Shown: positions 45,158 to 54,671 of the stretch, piece by piece | Position numbering within the stretch: position 1 is the stretch's first letter | Layout: each line of letters begins with the position of its first letter | Source: Glaciecola sp. HTCC2999 | GTDB lineage: Bacteria > Pseudomonadota > Gammaproteobacteria > Enterobacterales > Alteromonadaceae | DNA length: 64,000 bases | Assembly: GCA_949498985.1 (NCBI GenBank) | Contig: CATECQ010000019.1 | Location: forward strand, 24,787 to 88,786 | Direction of reading: 5' to 3' | Notes under the pieces: model-generated | The model's database searches: none | What the model saw: only the letters and a program-made list of their open reading frames with translations | What the model was told of the DNA's origin: nothing | Translations under genes and position numbers: made by a program

Positions 45158-45183
45158 GTTAGTCAGTCCAATGATTGACTAAC
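45158..45183 (+). repeat. Hairpin just after ilvC
   Basis: 8-bp inverted repeat gttagtca/tgactaac with a 10-base loop, no T-run. It lies between the ilvC stop and the true terminator and may protect the mRNA 3' end. Confidence 0.35.
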
Positions 45184-45223
45184 ACCCTTCTGTCGTTAGG
45201 TGCTTTACTATAAAGCCCTTTTG

Positions 45224-45248
45224 CCCGGCCAATTTGGCCGGGTTTTTT
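45224..45248 (+). terminator. Rho-independent terminator of ilvC
   Basis: Perfect GC-rich 7-bp stem cccggcc/ggccggg, 5-base loop, T6 tail. Confidence 0.93.
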
Positions 45249-45280
45249 CGTTTTAATCCATCGTTCAAAAAAACCTGACT

Positions 45281-46504
45281 CTATTCCGCGCGACCCGCCA
45301 GTTTGAATAACAGTAAACTGATCAATCCAAAAATTAGAAAACCAATAATGATGGGTAAAATATTGGTGGTTAAAAAACTATCCACAAAAATTGCAATCGG
45401 CACAGATATCGCACTACTGATGGCGCCAATTAAGGCCGCTCCCATTCCAGCAACTTGTCCTAATGGCTGCATCGCCAACGAATTCATATTTCCGAAGATA
45501 ATCCCGACAAAGAAAAAATCGATAAAAAGACTGGCTACAAACATTGCTATTGGAGGCATCCCATCAAAATCAAGCGCCATGAGGAGGATGAAAAACGACA
45601 CCACAATATGTCCATACAATGCGATATGACATAACTTCACCATCCCAAAGCGTTCAACTAACTGTGAATTAATATAAGATGCGATACCAATAGAAAATGC
45701 TAATGTTGCAAAAATATAAGGAAACCAATCGCCCATATCATACATCTCTTGATAAATCGTTTGAGAAGCACTGATGTAGGCTAGGAAAGCACCAAATATA
45801 CACCCCATCACTCCGATATAAGCCATTACCTGACGATGTAGTAGAATAAATTTAGCGGATATTGTTGCTTGGGTCATGGAAAATGGTTGACGGTTTGCTT
45901 TGGTCAGGGTCTCTGGCTGTCTTAACATAAACCATATACCTGTTAATAGGCCGATCACTAAGAATGCGACTAAGATGTACCACCAATTAAATAGCTGCAT
46001 AATTAATTGGCCCATGATAGGTGCAATCATGGGTACCATAATAAAGACCATCATAATGAAAGACATGACTTTTGCCATTTGATTTCCCACATAAATATCG
46101 CGAATAATCGCCATGCAAGAAATACGCGGACCAGATACTCCAAACGCTTGGACAAAGCGTCCAAAAAGCATCATTTCCATTGAGTTCGCGACCATGCAAA
46201 TTCCGGTCCCTAGCGCAAAAATCACTAAGCCTAACATGATAGTCGCACGCCGCCCTTTTGTATCAGCAAAAGGCCCAAAAAATAGCTGACCAAAAGCCAT
46301 GCCAACAAAAAACAACGAGATCATCAGGTGGTTTTGTTGCGCTCCAGAGCTATTAAGCGCAGTGCCTATTTGACTTAAAGCGGGTAATATTGCATCGATA
46401 CATAATGCAACTAACGAGCTTAATAACGCCATTAACGCGACAAACTCCAGTAGAGATAATGTCGCCTTAGCGTGAGTTTGATAATCGTTAGTCGGTGTGG
46501 ACAT
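45281..46504 (-). CDS. Bcr/CflA family multidrug efflux MFS transporter
   Basis: A 407-residue major facilitator of the drug:H+ antiporter-1 Bcr/CflA group, with about 12 membrane helices. Motif A reads GQLFFGPFADTKGRR and the family DALLPALSQIG-like text is CIDAILPALSQIG. Export substrate is unknown; relatives expel bicyclomycin, sulfonamides or polyamines. It stands alone on the minus strand. Confidence 0.9.
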   Translation of the reverse strand: MSTPTNDYQTHAKATLSLLEFVALMALLSSLVALCIDAILPALSQIGTALNSSGAQQNHLMISLFFVGMAFGQLFFGPFADTKGRRATIMLGLVIFALGTGICMVANSMEMMLFGRFVQAFGVSGPRISCMAIIRDIYVGNQMAKVMSFIMMVFIMVPMIAPIMGQLIMQLFNWWYILVAFLVIGLLTGIWFMLRQPETLTKANRQPFSMTQATISAKFILLHRQVMAYIGVMGCIFGAFLAYISASQTIYQEMYDMGDWFPYIFATLAFSIGIASYINSQLVERFGMVKLCHIALYGHIVVSFFILLMALDFDGMPPIAMFVASLFIDFFFVGIIFGNMNSLAMQPLGQVAGMGAALIGAISSAISVPIAIFVDSFLTTNILPIIIGFLIFGLISLLLFKLAGRAE

Positions 46505-46559
46505 AGCGCTTCAACTTTTTGGCACAAAATAGCGGTGCAGGATACGCAAAAATCAGAGT

Positions 46560-47138
46560 TTAGGCTAGATTTTTGATTTTGCCGTTACGTAAACTGTAAA
46601 TCCAACTGTGGATCTTTAGTGGTTGCCCGCGCAGATGCGCTTCTTTCACAATAGACGTACGAGCAACATTATTTGCCTGAGCTTTGACGTTTAATTCACA
46701 TAATCTAGCAGCTTTTGCTTCACCAGTTAATGCTGAAAGCTCTTCATCATGAAGTGCTGCAATATCTTTAATATGCGCCAGCCAATTATCAATTAAGCCA
46801 AAAGATTCATCGGTCAACGCCGCATCAACACCACCACAGCCATAATGGCCACACACAATAATATGCTTTACTTGCAACACATCGACCGCATACTGTAATA
46901 CTGATAAACAGTTAAAATCCGTATGAACGACTAAATTCGCAACATTACGATGCACAAAAATATCACCTGGCAGTAAGTCGACAATTTGATTCGCTGGAAC
47001 CCGCGAATCTGAACAACCTATCCACAAATACATAGGGGTTTGTTGTTTAGATAATGTATCAAAAAAATGTGGATCACGGACCATCGTCTCATCAGCCCAG
47101 CGTAGATTATTATCAAGTAACTTTTGGATCTCAGGCAT
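46560..47138 (-). CDS. can: Beta-class carbonic anhydrase
   Basis: Zinc enzyme that interconverts CO2 and bicarbonate. The 192-residue protein has all catalytic residues: C42, D44 and R46 in GCSDSRVPAN, H98 and C101 in VCGHYGCGG. It is somewhat shorter than the 220-residue E. coli Can because the C-terminal tail is missing, with the core intact. It is 11 bases upstream-side of the DMT gene on the same strand and may be cotranscribed with it. Confidence 0.93.
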   Translation of the reverse strand: MPEIQKLLDNNLRWADETMVRDPHFFDTLSKQQTPMYLWIGCSDSRVPANQIVDLLPGDIFVHRNVANLVVHTDFNCLSVLQYAVDVLQVKHIIVCGHYGCGGVDAALTDESFGLIDNWLAHIKDIAALHDEELSALTGEAKAARLCELNVKAQANNVARTSIVKEAHLRGQPLKIHSWIYSLRNGKIKNLA

Positions 47139-47149
47139 ATAAATGTGAC

Positions 47150-48055
47150 CTATTGATTAAATGTGAACGATGAAAACCATCGCTGAATTGGGAACTTACC
47201 CATCGCACAAGCATTACCTGTTAGCACTAGCAGTACTCCCAATGCTGAAAGAACAGACCACTGGTAATTTTCAAACAGTGTCGACACCAATAATGCGACC
47301 AAAGGATAGACTAAGACGACATAAGCGGCTTTATCCGAGCCAATCTGCTGAATTAATTTCATATAACAGCCAAAGGCAACGACCGATCCAAACATCGATA
47401 AATACAATAGTGCAATATAAAATGAGGACGCCTCAGGCCATATCAATGGAGTTTGAGTCAGCCATAAGCTCGTTGCTATAAAAAGACTTCCGTATAGCAT
47501 AGTATAAAAATTAAAACTAACAACGGGTACTGTTTCCAGCACTTTTTCCGACAAAATATTGCCCACAGAAGCACTAGTAAATGATCCTAAGGCAAACAGG
47601 ATCCCAACTAGAATATACCCTTGTTGTTCCATCACTTTAAGTTCAGGCAAAAATATTGCTGCAATACCAATAAAACCCAACGTCGCCCCGATAACGACCT
47701 CGAGACGCATCGGTTTACCCAATATGACCTTACGTAAAATAACATTGAAATACACTACGCTAGAACTCATTAGTGCCAATAATGCACTAACAATATGTTG
47801 TTGAGCTGCGTACAACATAGTGTAATCCAGCGCATAAAGAAACAGACCACCGGCAATAAAACTTCGATGGTAGCGCCAACTAAATGCTAACGGGTAGCGT
47901 TTGACTAAAGCAATAGCACCTAATATCAAGGCCGCAATAAAAAAGCGTAATCCAACAGAATATGCAGGATGAACGATATTAATTTGAAAATTAATCGCAA
48001 ACCATGTGGTGCCCCAAATCAATGCACAGACAATGAAGTAAAACGCATTAGACAT
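47150..48055 (-). CDS. EamA/DMT family transporter
   Basis: A 301-residue permease with ten predicted membrane helices in two EamA repeats (CALIWGTTWFAINFQINIV and then TSASVGNILSEKV). Export of a metabolite or amino acid is likely but the substrate is unknown. I place the start at ATG 48055, whose first base overlaps the stop of the upstream reductase gene (TAATG); a longer frame to 48106 would overlap that gene. It starts with MSNAFYFIVCALIWGTTW, a normal DMT beginning. Confidence 0.88.
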   Translation of the reverse strand: MSNAFYFIVCALIWGTTWFAINFQINIVHPAYSVGLRFFIAALILGAIALVKRYPLAFSWRYHRSFIAGGLFLYALDYTMLYAAQQHIVSALLALMSSSVVYFNVILRKVILGKPMRLEVVIGATLGFIGIAAIFLPELKVMEQQGYILVGILFALGSFTSASVGNILSEKVLETVPVVSFNFYTMLYGSLFIATSLWLTQTPLIWPEASSFYIALLYLSMFGSVVAFGCYMKLIQQIGSDKAAYVVLVYPLVALLVSTLFENYQWSVLSALGVLLVLTGNACAMGKFPIQRWFSSFTFNQ

Positions 48056-49107
48056 TAAAATGGTGCTGGATATTGGCGTAATATCATTGACACTTCGGCT
48101 AAACATTCAGCCGATAAAGTCATGTCAAAGGCGGCAATATTTTCTTTCAGCTGTGGCATCGATGTCGCGCCGATAATAGTTGATGTGACCCCATCAACTT
48201 GATCACACCAAGCAAGCGCGAGTTGGCTGGGTGTTATTTCATATCGGTTAGCAACATCAACGTAGGCTTGAATAGCAGCTTCACTCGTCTCATTTTTACG
48301 AAAAAGACCGTTACGCTGTTCATACGTTTGACGGCTCCCTGCAGGTAACTGACCATTTAGATATTTACCCGATAACATGCCGCCGGATAATGGTGACCAA
48401 GGTAAATATGCTACATCTTCACACACACATGACTCAATCAAAAATGGCCAATCTTTAGTATGTAATAAGTTAAATTCGTTCTGGATAGATACCGGCCCTG
48501 GCATACCTAGCTCTTTGGCTAAATTTATATATGTATGGATCCCCCAGGTCGTATCATCTGATAAACCCCAGTGGCGAATTTTTCCAGCATCAAGGGCTTT
48601 TTTTAAGCCCAGTAAAATATCGCGCATATTATCGCGCTCAGCTTCTACATTTAATGCCGTAGGACGGGTAAAATTTAAAGCATGTTTTCCGAAATGCGGG
48701 GTCATACGATTAGGCCAATGTAGCTGGTACAAATCAATATAATCTGTTTTTAATCGAGCTAGTGAACCTTCCAAAGCAATACCCACATTCTCACCGGTGA
48801 TCGGTGCATTGTTTCGCACATAAGGGAAACCCGGTCCAGCAATCTTAGTCGCAAGGATCCAATCTTTACGTCGCTCAGGGTTATCGGCAATCCAATTACC
48901 AATAAAACGTTCAGTATCTGCATACGTTTTGCCACTTGGCGGGACGGGATACATCTCTGCAGTATCCATAAAATTAATGCCAGCATCTAGCGCATGATTA
49001 ATCTGTGAGTTTGCTTCGGCTTGAGTGTTTTGTAATCCCCATGTCATGGTACCTAAACAAATACGAGATACCGATAATCCTGAATGACCTAATGGCGAAA
49101 ATTGCAT
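48055..49107 (-). CDS. tas: Aldo/keto reductase, Tas family
   Basis: NADPH-dependent aldo/keto reductase, 350 residues. The TIM-barrel signatures are GTMTWGLQNTQAEANSQI, the catalytic Asp and Tyr region FMDTAEMYPVPPSGKTYADTE-like (DTAEMYPVPP), and the late strand VTSTIIGATSMPQLKENI. The text AEMYPVPP and ERFIGNWIADN closely follows E. coli Tas. It is coupled to the DMT gene by TAATG, so reductase and transporter are probably expressed together; substrate unknown. Confidence 0.85.
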   Translation of the reverse strand: MQFSPLGHSGLSVSRICLGTMTWGLQNTQAEANSQINHALDAGINFMDTAEMYPVPPSGKTYADTERFIGNWIADNPERRKDWILATKIAGPGFPYVRNNAPITGENVGIALEGSLARLKTDYIDLYQLHWPNRMTPHFGKHALNFTRPTALNVEAERDNMRDILLGLKKALDAGKIRHWGLSDDTTWGIHTYINLAKELGMPGPVSIQNEFNLLHTKDWPFLIESCVCEDVAYLPWSPLSGGMLSGKYLNGQLPAGSRQTYEQRNGLFRKNETSEAAIQAYVDVANRYEITPSQLALAWCDQVDGVTSTIIGATSMPQLKENIAAFDMTLSAECLAEVSMILRQYPAPF

Positions 49108-49149
49108 ATCAATTCCTAACGTTTACATTGAAGATGTATTATATACGGA

Positions 49150-50409
49150 TTATTGACGAATATGACCATCACCAAAAACAACAAACTTTTGGGTAGTCAA
49201 CGATTGCGCTCCCATCGGTCCATATGCATGAAGTTTTGAAGTAGAAATACCAATTTCAGCTCCTAAGCCTAATTCGCCGCCATCCGAGAAGCGTGATGAA
49301 GCATTGACCATAACAACTGCTGAATTTATCTGTTGTAAAAAAGCCTCCTGACGAGACTTATCTTCAGACACGATAACTTCTGTATGACCTGAATTATATT
49401 GTTGTATGTGCGCAATACCTGCAGCAAAGTCAGATACGATACTCACTGCAACTTCCATCGCCAAATACTCAGTTTCCCAATCTGCTTCAGTCGCTAAACT
49501 CGCGTCGGTTAATGCATCGAAATAGGGCAAGCTCTGAGCACAGGCGTGCACTTTAACGTCATGTTTAACGAACATCGCTGCTATTTTTGGTAAAATAGAA
49601 GCTGCCACACTAGAGTGAACTAAAACCGTTTCAAGTGAATTACACACACTGGTACGTTGCGTTTTACCGTTTTCAACAATGGCTAGTGCTTTAATTTCAT
49701 CAGCAAATTCATCAATATAACAATGACATACACCTTTAAAATGCTGAATGACCGGAATCTGACTATTGGCAGACACAAAGCGAATTAGACCTTCACCACC
49801 TCTTGGTATAATTAAGTCGATAGATTCATGTAACGTCAGCATGGTATTCATGATCGCACGATCAGGATCAGGAATAACGGTGACGGCGGCTCGATTAATA
49901 CCATGCTGATCAAAAACTGCATGTAAACATGCCGCTAAGGCCATATTAGAATGTAGTGCTTCTTTCCCACCACGCAAAATTACGGCGTTGCCGGCTTTAA
50001 AGCATAATGCCGCCGCATCAATAGTTACATTTGGACGAGATTCATAAATCATACCAATAACGCCAAGAGGAATGCGCATTTGCCCTACCTGCACGCCACT
50101 GGGCATCGTAGTTAGCTCACTAATCGCACCCACTACTTCCGGCTGATCAGCAATTTGTTCGACTGCCACAGCAATTGCATCAATACGCGCTTCATTAAGG
50201 AGCAAACGGTCTTGCATCGCTGGGTCCATATTATCTACTTGAGCCTGAGCGATATCTTGTTGATTGGCAGTCATAATTTCTGCAGTATGGGTTCGTAACG
50301 CCGTCGCAATATCGCGTAAAATGGTATTTTTTTGGTCCGCAGTCAGTGTTGCGGTAATTATTGCTGCTTCTTTCGCTGCCCGAGCAGCGGTAGTGATACA
50401 AAAACTCAT
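49150..50409 (-). CDS. proA: Glutamate-5-semialdehyde dehydrogenase ProA
   Basis: NADPH-dependent reductase that turns glutamyl-5-phosphate into the semialdehyde, second step of proline synthesis. The 419-residue protein has the catalytic cysteine in QRTSVCNSLETVLV and the family text YESRPNVTIDAAALCFKAGN and LGLGAEIGISTSKLHAYGPM. GGAG lies upstream. It follows proB by ten bases in a proBA operon. Confidence 0.96.
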   Translation of the reverse strand: MSFCITTAARAAKEAAIITATLTADQKNTILRDIATALRTHTAEIMTANQQDIAQAQVDNMDPAMQDRLLLNEARIDAIAVAVEQIADQPEVVGAISELTTMPSGVQVGQMRIPLGVIGMIYESRPNVTIDAAALCFKAGNAVILRGGKEALHSNMALAACLHAVFDQHGINRAAVTVIPDPDRAIMNTMLTLHESIDLIIPRGGEGLIRFVSANSQIPVIQHFKGVCHCYIDEFADEIKALAIVENGKTQRTSVCNSLETVLVHSSVAASILPKIAAMFVKHDVKVHACAQSLPYFDALTDASLATEADWETEYLAMEVAVSIVSDFAAGIAHIQQYNSGHTEVIVSEDKSRQEAFLQQINSAVVMVNASSRFSDGGELGLGAEIGISTSKLHAYGPMGAQSLTTQKFVVFGDGHIRQ

Positions 50410-50419
50410 GGAGCTCCTC

Positions 50420-51523
50420 TTAATAAATAATCAAGTTATCTCGATGGATCACAACACTGGCAGGTACATAACCCAATGTTATTTCGATTTCATCGCTGTG
50501 ATGACCTTTAATTAAATATAACTCTTTGCTTGAAAACAAGGCGATGCCCTTGCCAATAACTTTCCCATCATACAGCACATCGACTGCATCTCCCGTATGA
50601 AAATCTTGGCCAATTTCAACCAAACCGCTGGGTAATAATGACGCTCCTTTATTCACTAAGGCATGACGTGCCCCTTCATCCACATGAATTTGACCACGAC
50701 TTTTTAGCGTATGGGTCAACCATTGCTCTCGTGCGGTTTGATGACTCGCTTGTGCGGCAAATAAAGTCCCTTTACAACGGCCTTCACTCAAGTGCGAAAA
50801 AACATCCGCATCAGTACCATTAACTATCAGTGTTTGAATGCCTGATGCACAGCAGCGTTGAGCCGCCTGAATTTTGGTTTGCATCCCCCCTGTTCCAACT
50901 ATAGAGCCTGGACCACCAGCCATCTGTTCTATTTCAGGGGTAATGTTAGCGACATATGGAATCAATGTAGCAGCTTCATCTACTCGAGGATCTGCATTAT
51001 ATAGTCCATCGATATCTGAACATATAATACACGTATCTGCTTGCGCAACTAACGCGGTATATGCCGCTAAATTATCATTGTCACCTACTTTGAGTTCATT
51101 TATGGCGACGGTGTCATTTTCATTCACAATTGGAATGGCATGATGACGCAATAGCTCACGAAATGTATTTTGAATATTGATATAACGTTCTCGATCATAC
51201 AAATCATCCATGGTAAGTAATACTTGGGCGCACGGCTGATCAAAAAAACGCGCCCAATTTTGCATCATCTTAGTCTGACCAATGGCCGCCATGGCTTGTT
51301 TTTCAGCAATTGATGGTGGATGAGTCAAAGGCATGCTGCTTCGTCCAGCTGCGACACTTCCAGAGGACACAATGATGATTTCTTTATTTTGTGCCAACGC
51401 ACTAGTAATAAATTTGGCGATCGCTAGCAGATACTTCGCAGAACAGCCTATGTTCGCTGTGCCAGGTGCAATTAATGAACTGCCAACTTTAATTACGGCT
51501 CGTTGCCAAGAAAATTCATGCAT
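50420..51523 (-). CDS. proB: Glutamate 5-kinase ProB
   Basis: First enzyme of proline synthesis, phosphorylating glutamate. The amino-acid-kinase domain (about 1-255) has VIKVGSSLIAPG, SSGSVAAGR and NENDTVAINELKVGDNDNLAA; a C-terminal PUA domain (about 275-357) follows (HVDEGARHALVNKGASLLPSG). The ATG at 51523 gives 367 residues, exactly the E. coli length; the longer frame from 51574 adds a non-homologous tail. It heads proBA and is divergent from the metallopeptidase gene. Confidence 0.94.
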   Translation of the reverse strand: MHEFSWQRAVIKVGSSLIAPGTANIGCSAKYLLAIAKFITSALAQNKEIIIVSSGSVAAGRSSMPLTHPPSIAEKQAMAAIGQTKMMQNWARFFDQPCAQVLLTMDDLYDRERYINIQNTFRELLRHHAIPIVNENDTVAINELKVGDNDNLAAYTALVAQADTCIICSDIDGLYNADPRVDEAATLIPYVANITPEIEQMAGGPGSIVGTGGMQTKIQAAQRCCASGIQTLIVNGTDADVFSHLSEGRCKGTLFAAQASHQTAREQWLTHTLKSRGQIHVDEGARHALVNKGASLLPSGLVEIGQDFHTGDAVDVLYDGKVIGKGIALFSSKELYLIKGHHSDEIEITLGYVPASVVIHRDNLIIY

Positions 51524-51672
51524 GATGTTGATTAATCGTGAAATATATAGCGTAAGAATACGATATTTCGACACAAAAAGAACCTAGACCACTCGCTTAT
51601 TTTTCATTTTTTTTTGATTATCACGTATAATCTGTGTTTTAAAATAATTATAACATTCGACAGGATCAGTAC

Positions 51673-54111
51673 ATGCGTAAACTGCTACTTGCCCTCAGTG
51701 TTTTAACACTGCTCCCATTTTCTGTGTTACATGCAGATGCTATTAAACAAACCAAAGGTGATTTTGAAGACAAATTTCGTCAACTTGACGAAGTTCTCCC
51801 CACGCCTAACGTCTATCGAAATGCCGCGGGTGAACCAGGCCATCAGTATTGGCAGCAACAAGTCGATTACACTATTGCAGCGCGTTTGATTGAAGACCAG
51901 CGCCGCATCGAAGCGACCCAGGACATTACTTATTACAATAATTCACCTGATACTTTAAAGTATTTGTGGGTACAGTTAGACCAGAATAAGTTTAAAGATG
52001 ACTCAATGTCGGCGCTTACGACAACTTTTGGTGGGATAGGCAATCGTGGTCCAGCATCAAAAGCTGCTAGTGGCGATTCACCCGCACAAATTTCATTAGC
52101 GGCATTGCGTCGCCAGCAGTTCGTCGATGATACTGAACTAGGCTATGAAATTTCACGCGTCGTCGATGGATTAGGCAACTCGCTTAACTACACGATTGTA
52201 GGTACCTTGATGCGTGTCGATTTAATGCAGCCATTAAAATCAGGAGAGCGCACCCGTTTCACATTAGATTTTGCATTTAATATTGTTGAGGAAGATGCGG
52301 TTTCTGCGCGCTCAGGATACGAACACTTTCCAGATGATGCCCGCGAAGGTGGGAATGATATTTTCTTGTTAGCGCAATGGTTTCCTCGTCTTGCAGCTTA
52401 CACAGACTATGAAGCCTGGACCAATAAAGAGTTTATTGGTCGCGGGGAATTTACCTTAGAATTTGGTAATTATGATGTCTCGCTCACTGTACCCGCTGAT
52501 CACATTGTCTCCTCAACAGGTATATTACAAAATCCAAATGATGTCTTAACAGGTGAACAACTGCGTCGACTAGAAAAAGCGAAAACGGCAGATCGTATTG
52601 TGTTTGTCGTGACTGAAGAAGAAGCACTCGAGAACGAAAAAGCCGGAACGACAGAGACTAAAACCTGGCGTTTCAGGGCTGAAAACGTGCGTGATTTTGC
52701 CTGGGCATCCTCACGTAAATTTATGTGGGATGCACGCGGTTATCAGCAAGGCGGGGACGTGATGCCTCTGGTGATGGCGATGTCTTTTTATCCCAAAGAG
52801 GGCGGTGATTTATGGAAGAAATATTCAACAGAATCTGTGATCCATACGATGGATGTATATTCACGTTTCTCGTTTGACTATCCGTATCCTGTAGCGCAAT
52901 CAGTCAATGGTCCTGTTGGCGGAATGGAATATCCAATGATTACGTTTAATGGTCCACGTACTGATTTACAAGACGATGGCACGCGGACCTATTCACAAGC
53001 CGAAAAACGTTTCTTAATTGGCGTTGTCATCCATGAAATTGGCCATATCTATTTTCCGATGATCGTTAATTCTGATGAGCGTCAATGGACTTGGATGGAT
53101 GAAGGCTTAAATAGTTTCTTAGATGGTGTTGCAGGACGTGAGTGGGATCCGAGCATTCCATGGGGCGTTGAACCACGTGATATTACCGGTTATATGAAAT
53201 CAAACGTCCAAGTTCCCATCATGACTCAATCTGATTCGGTGCTACGTTTAGGCCCTAATGCTTACACAAAACCCGCAGCAGCGTTAAACATTTTGCGTGA
53301 AACTATATTAGGGCGTGAGCTTTTTGATTTTGCTTTCAAAGAATTTGCACAGCGTTGGATGTTCAAACGCCCGACTCCGTCTGATTTTTTCCGGACCATG
53401 GAAGAAGCCTCAGGGGTTGATTTAGATTGGTTCTGGCGCGGTTGGTTCTACAGTACTGATCACGTAGATATTTCAATTGATAGCGTGTATCAATTACGTC
53501 TTGATACTGAAGATCCGGATATTGATTATGCCCGTGAACGACAAGCTGAAGCGGAAAAGCCATTATCATTAACCGATGAGCGCAATAAAGCCGAAGGCAA
53601 AACCTTATGGGTCGACCGATTTAGTGATATCCGTGATTTTTATGACGAAAATGATCGCTTTACCGTCACTAATAAAGAACGTAATAAGTATCAAAAATAC
53701 CTTAAGGATTTAAAACCTTGGGAGCGTAAAGCGCTTGAGCGAGCAGTCGCCGAGGATAAAAATTATTACGTGATGGACTTTTCTAATCTTGGCGGGCTTG
53801 TTATGCCAATTATTTTAGAAATGACTTTTACTGATGGAACCACTGATATGATGCGTATCCCTGCTGAGATTTGGCGTCGTACACCCAAAGCAGTCAGTAA
53901 GCTCATCGTGACTGAAAAAGAATTAGTGTCGGTCACAGTTGATCCTCGTTGGGAAACAGCAGACGTGGATACCCATAACAATCATTACCCTCGTCAAATC
54001 ATTAAATCTCGTATTGAGTCATATAAGTCAAAACCACGCAGTGGAAAAGTCTATCGCGACATCATGCAAGATATTAAGACTGAATTAGATACCGATGATA
54101 CGTCAAACTAA
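51673..54111 (+). CDS. Secreted M1-type zinc metallopeptidase
   Basis: An 812-residue exported peptidase of the gluzincin (M1-like) clan. A signal peptide (LLLALSVLTLLPFSVLHADA) precedes an N-terminal beta domain; the zinc site is HEIGH at residues 454-458 with third ligand E477 (HExxH-x18-E). A charged C-terminal region follows (about 600-812). Similar large proteins are encoded beside DUF6702 genes in marine bacteria, as here. Substrate unknown. A TATAAT at 51626-51631 lies 40 bases upstream of the start. Confidence 0.86.
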   Translation: MRKLLLALSVLTLLPFSVLHADAIKQTKGDFEDKFRQLDEVLPTPNVYRNAAGEPGHQYWQQQVDYTIAARLIEDQRRIEATQDITYYNNSPDTLKYLWVQLDQNKFKDDSMSALTTTFGGIGNRGPASKAASGDSPAQISLAALRRQQFVDDTELGYEISRVVDGLGNSLNYTIVGTLMRVDLMQPLKSGERTRFTLDFAFNIVEEDAVSARSGYEHFPDDAREGGNDIFLLAQWFPRLAAYTDYEAWTNKEFIGRGEFTLEFGNYDVSLTVPADHIVSSTGILQNPNDVLTGEQLRRLEKAKTADRIVFVVTEEEALENEKAGTTETKTWRFRAENVRDFAWASSRKFMWDARGYQQGGDVMPLVMAMSFYPKEGGDLWKKYSTESVIHTMDVYSRFSFDYPYPVAQSVNGPVGGMEYPMITFNGPRTDLQDDGTRTYSQAEKRFLIGVVIHEIGHIYFPMIVNSDERQWTWMDEGLNSFLDGVAGREWDPSIPWGVEPRDITGYMKSNVQVPIMTQSDSVLRLGPNAYTKPAAALNILRETILGRELFDFAFKEFAQRWMFKRPTPSDFFRTMEEASGVDLDWFWRGWFYSTDHVDISIDSVYQLRLDTEDPDIDYARERQAEAEKPLSLTDERNKAEGKTLWVDRFSDIRDFYDENDRFTVTNKERNKYQKYLKDLKPWERKALERAVAEDKNYYVMDFSNLGGLVMPIILEMTFTDGTTDMMRIPAEIWRRTPKAVSKLIVTEKELVSVTVDPRWETADVDTHNNHYPRQIIKSRIESYKSKPRSGKVYRDIMQDIKTELDTDDTSN

Positions 54112-54616
54112 GATCATACTGCTAAGTGTGTTGGTTACACTTAGCATGTTATCCCTAAACGTATTAGCGCATCAGCAAAAGTCGGGGTTAACGACAGTGT
54201 TGTTTAACCCCAACACGAACAATATTGAAGTCATGCATCGAGTTTACATGCATGATGCTGAGCACGCAGTCAAAACCTTATTTGATAAAAGTGCTGATAT
54301 TATTAACAATCAAACGACACAACAACAGTTTGCGCAATACGTCGCGCAACGTTTCGCTATTTTTGATGAAATGTCGCAAGCTTTTGCATTAGATCTAGTG
54401 GGTTTTGAGGTAGATGGTCGTCATTTTTGGATTTATCAAGAAACTGTCAAACCTCCAAATATAAGTCAATTAACTGTCCGTCATGATGTTTTACGAGATA
54501 TCTGGCCAGAACAAAATAACTTGATAAACTTTGAAGGCAAGGGAAAAGTAAAATCCTTAGAGTTTGCTGATAATGTAGAATTATTAACTGTCGAGTTCAA
54601 TACACAATCACATTAA
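54095..54616 (+). CDS. Exported DUF6702-like protein
   Basis: A 173-residue exported protein with signal peptide (IILLSVLVTLSMLSLNVLAH) and the sequence NTNNIEVMHRVYMHDAEHAV, resembling DUF6702, a family usually encoded next to an M1-type peptidase. Function unknown. It overlaps the end of that peptidase gene by 17 bases, so the two are translationally coupled and the pair is likely functional. It has no cysteine pair or metal motif that I can recognise. Confidence 0.7.
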   Translation: MIRQTKIILLSVLVTLSMLSLNVLAHQQKSGLTTVLFNPNTNNIEVMHRVYMHDAEHAVKTLFDKSADIINNQTTQQQFAQYVAQRFAIFDEMSQAFALDLVGFEVDGRHFWIYQETVKPPNISQLTVRHDVLRDIWPEQNNLINFEGKGKVKSLEFADNVELLTVEFNTQSH

Positions 54617-54618
54617 CC

Positions 54619-54637
54619 TTTCTATCAGCGATAGAAA
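54619..54637. terminator. Hairpin between convergent DUF6702 and aldehyde dehydrogenase genes
   Basis: Perfect 8-bp stem tttctatc/gatagaaa with a 3-base loop, right after the DUF6702 stop. AT-rich and without a T-run, so a weak terminator or 3' end stabiliser. Confidence 0.4.
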
Positions 54638-54671
54638 ACTCAAGCAGCCCCACACTGGCTAATTTAACTGA

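Noticed and set aside
48056..48106. Upstream extension of the DMT transporter frame
   Set aside because: It overlaps the end of the aldo/keto reductase gene, and the ATG at 48055 gives a normal DMT N-terminus and a TAATG overlap.
51524..51574. 17-codon N-terminal extension of ProB
   Set aside because: Not similar to ProB; the ATG at 51523 gives exactly the usual 367 residues.
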